NCBI GenBank assembly: GCA_030824175.1 | Contig: JAVBYH010000320.1 | Location: 1-8,957 of the forward strand | Source of the DNA: Bacteroidota bacterium | Lineage (GTDB): Bacteria > Bacteroidota > Ignavibacteria > UBA10030 > UBA8401 | Length of the DNA: 8,957 nt | Direction: 5' to 3' | Part shown: positions 6,108 through 8,957 of the stretch, one piece after another | How the letters are laid out: the number at the start of each line of letters is the position of its first letter | How positions within the stretch are numbered: the stretch's first letter is position 1 | The notes under the pieces: generated by a model | Told to the model about the DNA's origin: nothing | What the model saw: the letters and a program-made list of their open reading frames with translations, nothing else | Database searches by the model: none | Made by a program: the position numbers and the translations under genes

Positions 6108-6572
6108 CTAATTCTCCATCACCCACTCGCTTGCCTTCCCGTGAAATTTATACATCACGGTGCGGTCTTTGATTTTCAGAATGACCATCCCGGCGAGTGT
6201 GTCTCCTTCATGCAAAAAATGGGCGGTCCCGTCACTTCCCTCAACAAGCGCCGATTGACGATTCGTATTTCGCAATATCCCCGTCAGCTTCAGCGGGGGC
6301 GGCATCCATATCGGCACTGGGACCGCGGGTTCTTTCTTCTTTACTGATTTCTGCTCAGGATCCGTAGTGAACCTGAACGGGTCTCGCATGGTGGGCTCGT
6401 ACACATATTGCTCATTCAACGATGCTGCATGTATATCATTGACTGTGATATTCTCGTCTCCGGCAGGTTCACGTTCATAATAAAAATGGTCATACACCTG
6501 ATACAGGATGGTTCCCCACACTCCAAGGAGTAAGATTCCCAGCAGCCATACTATTTTTTTATTGTTCTTCAT
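6108..6572 (-). CDS. PilP/GspC-like periplasmic connector with N-terminal membrane anchor
   Basis: A 154-residue bitopic protein, last in the operon seen here. Residues 7-24 are a single membrane helix after a KNNKK start; there is no lipobox, so it is anchored like GspC rather than lipidated like PilP. A flexible linker contains the MRDPF motif (62-66) characteristic of PilP-like proteins and a Lys/Pro-rich stretch (75-93). Residues about 92-154 form a small beta domain (PLKLTGILRN, QSALVEG, HEGDTLAGM, ILKIKDRTVMY) matching the homology region shared by PilP and GspC. In known systems this domain binds the periplasmic N domains of the secretin and links it to the inner-membrane platform. Its ATG overlaps the upstream stop by one base (TGATG), implying translational coupling. 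The family is called from motifs and context, as sequence in this group is weakly conserved. Confidence 0.8.
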   Translation of the reverse strand: MKNNKKIVWLLGILLLGVWGTILYQVYDHFYYEREPAGDENITVNDIHAASLNEQYVYEPTMRDPFRFTTDPEQKSVKKKEPAVPVPIWMPPPLKLTGILRNTNRQSALVEGSDGTAHFLHEGDTLAGMVILKIKDRTVMYKFHGKASEWVMEN

Positions 6573-7090
6573 CAGTAGACAGTGATCTTCCCCTCAATCA
6601 TACAATGCAGCGGCTGCGTGCCGACTGGATCGGAGAGCATTTCCAATTTGATGATCGAGACCGGGAGGTCTCCGGTCTCGATGGCATTCACAAACATTCC
6701 GGCCTGGTGATACGCTGCCGTAAAGCTCACTCTGGTTGTGGTCTCCTTCGCCTCATTTATTTCCCTCGTCCCCAAGGGAACAAGCGATTCAAACTCGATG
6801 CCATTCTCAGTCGCTTTCGTATTCAGATATTCGAATGCACCGGCTTGATTCCGGCCGTATCGTTTGGAACTCCGAGTTAATATAAGGGAGAGATTTTTCT
6901 TTTGCGCGTGCAGTGCCCGCTTTTTACCCTGCAATTCCCCGAGAGTAAGAGTCGTTTCTTTTCTCCGGCTGATTTCCTGATAAAAAGCGATCGTCCCGCT
7001 CATCCGGTCGGCAAGCTCGAAGACAAGAATCCAAATGAATGCCATCGTTATCGCGGCAAGAGTGAAGCGATATTTTTGCTGTATGATCAT
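6572..7090 (-). CDS. PilO/GspM-like inner-membrane platform protein
   Basis: A 172-residue bitopic protein. It has a short cytoplasmic start, one membrane helix (about 10-27), a charged coiled-coil stretch (33-75, many Lys, Arg and Glu) and a compact alpha/beta domain (84-172) that fits the ferredoxin-like fold of PilO/GspM. Features typical of that domain are AFEYLNTKATENGIEFESLVPLG (split across 85-107) and the ending beta strands up to KITVY. In pilus and type II systems PilO/GspM pairs with PilN/GspL through the coiled coil and this domain. It starts one base after the stop of the upstream fusion gene and has no good ribosome binding site of its own, so it is probably translated by coupling. 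The coding sequence contains a perfect 11-bp inverted repeat at 6654-6682. Confidence 0.82.
   Translation of the reverse strand: MIIQQKYRFTLAAITMAFIWILVFELADRMSGTIAFYQEISRRKETTLTLGELQGKKRALHAQKKNLSLILTRSSKRYGRNQAGAFEYLNTKATENGIEFESLVPLGTREINEAKETTTRVSFTAAYHQAGMFVNAIETGDLPVSIIKLEMLSDPVGTQPLHCMIEGKITVY
6654..6682. repeat. Perfect 11-bp inverted repeat inside the PilO-like gene
   Basis: ATCGAGACCGG (6654-6664) and CCGGTCTCGAT (6672-6682) are exact reverse complements with a 7-base loop, GAGGTCT. They lie in codons 137-146 of the PilO-like gene. The loop and arms also contain shorter nested complements (AGACC/GGTCT), so more than one fold is possible. Confidence 0.7.
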
Positions 7091-7091
7091 A

Positions 7092-8492
7092 TTATTTCAC
7101 GATGCAGCTGATTGAAAATGTCACACAATGCGGGAGTCTGCTTTGAATTGCCGTTAACTGCTCACCTTGCACGGGGAACCCCGAACGGATCAATTGAATA
7201 TCACTGAATGTCATGTCACGCCCCAGCGCGTTGAGAAATTCGGCCACATGTTCATTCGATTTCGCGTATCCCGAAAGCACGATCGTCGATTTCTGTTTCT
7301 CCGTGTTCGATAGTGTCAACTTCGACAGCCACACTTTTTCCGGAGTGACTTCGGCCAGCACGTGAATGACCCTGGCGATATTCGATCTGTATGATAATGC
7401 CGTTCCTCCCCTGGTCTCCTTTTCGAGAGTGTTTACCTGTCCTTCCAAGGCCGCAACATCCATGTCAAGCGATCCGGCATTGAGGACCTTTTCGTCAAGC
7501 AGTTCGCTCTGTCGTTGCAAATACATCGATGCGCCGGTCTGTGCGACCAACAGAAAGAATACGATTGCTCCACATATCAAAATGGCGCGCTGCACGATCT
7601 TTTTCGAAAACCCCGTGCTCATCGCATCCCTGTCACCGGGACTCAAGAGATCGACAGGACTCAATTCCGGCAGGATTCCTTTCAACGCAAGACCCGCAGC
7701 CAATGTATACTCCGTCGATATTGCGAAGGGCGAGAAGGCCGTGTCGGTGCGTCGATATGCCTGAGGAATCTCTCCGGCCATCACGGCACCACCCTCTTCC
7801 GGCTCCGAATATTGGTCTTCATAGACGAGTTCACGATCGACGACTCTGCCGTCTTCCAATGAAGTCATCAAAACGAACCCCTGTGAGAAATAATGGAATC
7901 GTGCAATCGATTTCCCGCCGGTACACCAGATGCTATTCAGGGCATCACGCAACCCGGCGCCCAAAGCAAGAAGATCGAGATTGGCGGCCTTGCAGAATGC
8001 CCTCAGTTCCTCCACGTCGGTGTTCTTCTTCACAAAAGTGATTTCAACGGAGATCGACGATCCCGTGCGCCCAAAAATTTCATACCCATAGGAAAGCTCC
8101 TGGAATCCGACGGGAAGCTTCAAGAGCGTTTCATGGTGTTCCTCGATCCAGGCATCGATGTCCGTTACACCCGATGGAATCTCGGCCCTCACACTCTTCA
8201 CGCGGTTCTGGGGGACCGTCGCTGCGGCATACCGGGTCGTCACCTGATGCGAATGCAGATGATCCCGCAAGCATGCAGCCTTTTGCTCCAAACCGCTATT
8301 CGCATCGAATTGGACCGTTGCATGATGCCGCACACGATATCGTCGTTTGTATTTGTTGAATGTCGCCCCGAAGCATTCGAGTTCGACGATCCTGACCATA
8401 TCGGTCCGATATTCGATGCCCAGCATGCGATTGATGCCGGACAGTCTATAGAGATCGATCGATGTGAGTCGTTCAAGCGAAGGCACATTCAT
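7092..8492 (-). CDS. PilM-PilN fusion (GspL-like) pilus/secretion assembly protein
   Basis: A 466-residue protein joining two functions that are separate PilM and PilN in most type IV pilus systems and one protein, GspL (or MshI), in others. Residues about 23-275 look like a PilM/GspL actin-like cytoplasmic domain, beginning LGIEYRTDMVRIVEL. The PVDLL stretch (279-283) resembles the NLLP start of PilN and leads to a membrane helix at about 301-320. Next come a periplasmic coiled coil (326-362) and a PilN-type ferredoxin-like domain (372-466) with VWLSKLTLS (387-395) and LSGYAKSNEHVAEFLNAL (406-423). The nucleotide site is degenerate: the Asp of the usual DIG phosphate-1 motif is Glu27 followed by Tyr, and no second D-x-G motif is evident. 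A structural rather than ATP-binding role is therefore likely, as in GspL. The ATG overlaps the secretin stop by one base (TAATG). M23 is an alternative start at the domain boundary. Confidence 0.82.
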   Translation of the reverse strand: MNVPSLERLTSIDLYRLSGINRMLGIEYRTDMVRIVELECFGATFNKYKRRYRVRHHATVQFDANSGLEQKAACLRDHLHSHQVTTRYAAATVPQNRVKSVRAEIPSGVTDIDAWIEEHHETLLKLPVGFQELSYGYEIFGRTGSSISVEITFVKKNTDVEELRAFCKAANLDLLALGAGLRDALNSIWCTGGKSIARFHYFSQGFVLMTSLEDGRVVDRELVYEDQYSEPEEGGAVMAGEIPQAYRRTDTAFSPFAISTEYTLAAGLALKGILPELSPVDLLSPGDRDAMSTGFSKKIVQRAILICGAIVFFLLVAQTGASMYLQRQSELLDEKVLNAGSLDMDVAALEGQVNTLEKETRGGTALSYRSNIARVIHVLAEVTPEKVWLSKLTLSNTEKQKSTIVLSGYAKSNEHVAEFLNALGRDMTFSDIQLIRSGFPVQGEQLTAIQSRLPHCVTFSISCIVK

Positions 8493-8957
8493 TAATCGAG
8501 GTTTCTTTCTTTATCCGGCAGTTCGACATTCTGGAATGCTTCACCGTAGGAAATATGGGGTGTCACGTAAATCACCAGTTCCGTCTTTCGTATCGTTTTG
8601 GAGGATGAAGAAAACAGTGCGCCCAGGAGCGGAATGGATCCGAGCAGCGGGACCTGCGATCGCGACTCTGATTCGATTTCCTGTATCAATCCGCCCAGCA
8701 CGATCGTCTCCCCTTCCCTCATTTCAACCGTGGAGCTCATCGCACGGCGGTTGATCGTCGGAGGCACGGCCGAAGACAGCGTGCCGACAGGTGTCTTGAA
8801 ATCGGGTTTGATCTCAACGATGATCAGGCCGTCGGCGCCGACATACGGCGTGAGTTCCAATTTTACATCCGCTTCGATCGTTTGGAACGCCTGCGTCTCC
8901 TGAAACACCGTCTGCGTCTGATCCCGATACGGCGTCGTTGTCTTCAGGATGTAATAC
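8492..8957 (-). CDS. Type II/IV secretin, C-terminal part (5' end outside window)
   Basis: About 155 residues of the outer-membrane secretin of a type IV pilus or type II system (PilQ/GspD/MshL family); the frame is open through the right edge. The GTG at 8906-8908 lies inside the domain and is not the start. Visible hallmarks are the ADVKLELTPYVGADGLI segment that follows the transmembrane strands, VEMREGETIVLGGLIQE, the secretin signature VPLLGSIPLLGALF, and the closing RKTELVIYVTPHI. Secretins form 12-15-mer gated channels in the outer membrane. The periplasmic N domains that would distinguish a pilus from a type II secretin are outside the window. No S domain or long tail follows the barrel region, as only about 20 residues come after the TPHI motif. 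It is the first gene of the operon seen here and is coupled to the next by a TAATG overlap. Confidence 0.92.
   Translation of the reverse strand, partial: YYILKTTTPYRDQTQTVFQETQAFQTIEADVKLELTPYVGADGLIIVEIKPDFKTPVGTLSSAVPPTINRRAMSSTVEMREGETIVLGGLIQEIESESRSQVPLLGSIPLLGALFSSSSKTIRKTELVIYVTPHISYGEAFQNVELPDKERNLD

Noticed and set aside
7893..8495. 200-codon plus-strand frame opposite the PilM-PilN fusion
   Set aside because: It is antisense to the operon gene, with no motif, and the opposite strand has coherent domain structure and coupled stop/start overlaps.
8906..8908. GTG as start of a short gene at the right edge
   Set aside because: The frame stays open to the window edge and the preceding residues continue a secretin domain, so this is an internal codon of a truncated gene.

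Overview
The window looks like a chromosomal piece of a moderately GC-rich, Gram-negative bacterium of the Bacteroidota/FCB group, most likely an Ignavibacteria-, Chlorobi- or KSB1-like lineage. The best evidence is the C-terminal domain of the secreted glucanase, which carries the YPNPFNP...TTIRYSL...GVYFYRL signature of type IX secretion cargo common in those groups. No tRNA, rRNA, CRISPR array, transposase or integrase was seen. The genes look intact apart from the two cut by the window edges.

Layout, left to right. (1) The 3' end of a hybrid sensor histidine kinase (+, to 1285) runs tail to tail into, and overlaps by 14 bp, (2) a secreted multidomain GH16 beta-glucanase (-, 1272-3113) with GH16, Ig-like, CBM6 and sorting domains. 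(3) A 275-bp divergent regulatory region (3114-3388) holds a strong hairpin and two near-identical 16-bp elements set 22 bp apart. (4) An AlaC-type class I aminotransferase (+, 3389-4627) converges with (5) a small exported HEAT-repeat protein (-, 4745-5194). A 10-bp sequence upstream of that gene is perfectly complementary to its Shine-Dalgarno region. (6) A MarC-family six-helix membrane protein (+, 5421-6089) follows. (7) The right third (6108-8957, minus strand) is one tightly packed operon for the alignment complex of a type IV pilus or type II secretion machine. Its order of transcription is secretin (C-terminal part only), a PilM-PilN/GspL-like fusion, a PilO/GspM-like protein and a PilP/GspC-like protein, joined by 1-base overlaps or 1-base gaps.

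How the genes work together. The four right-hand genes should form one trans-envelope assembly, from the inner-membrane platform to the outer-membrane secretin. The GH16 enzyme is probably an extracellular beta-1,3-glucan degrader exported by Sec and then by type IX secretion, so the organism may run at least two envelope-spanning systems. The kinase, aminotransferase, HEAT protein and MarC protein are single-gene units with no clear functional link to each other.

The points most worth a second look are the anti-Shine-Dalgarno leader of the HEAT gene, the tandem elements in the GH16/alaC divergent region, and the unusual order and fusion in the pilus/secretion operon, whose base composition is visibly more AT-rich than the rest of the window. 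I do not see a clear, wholly new multi-gene system.
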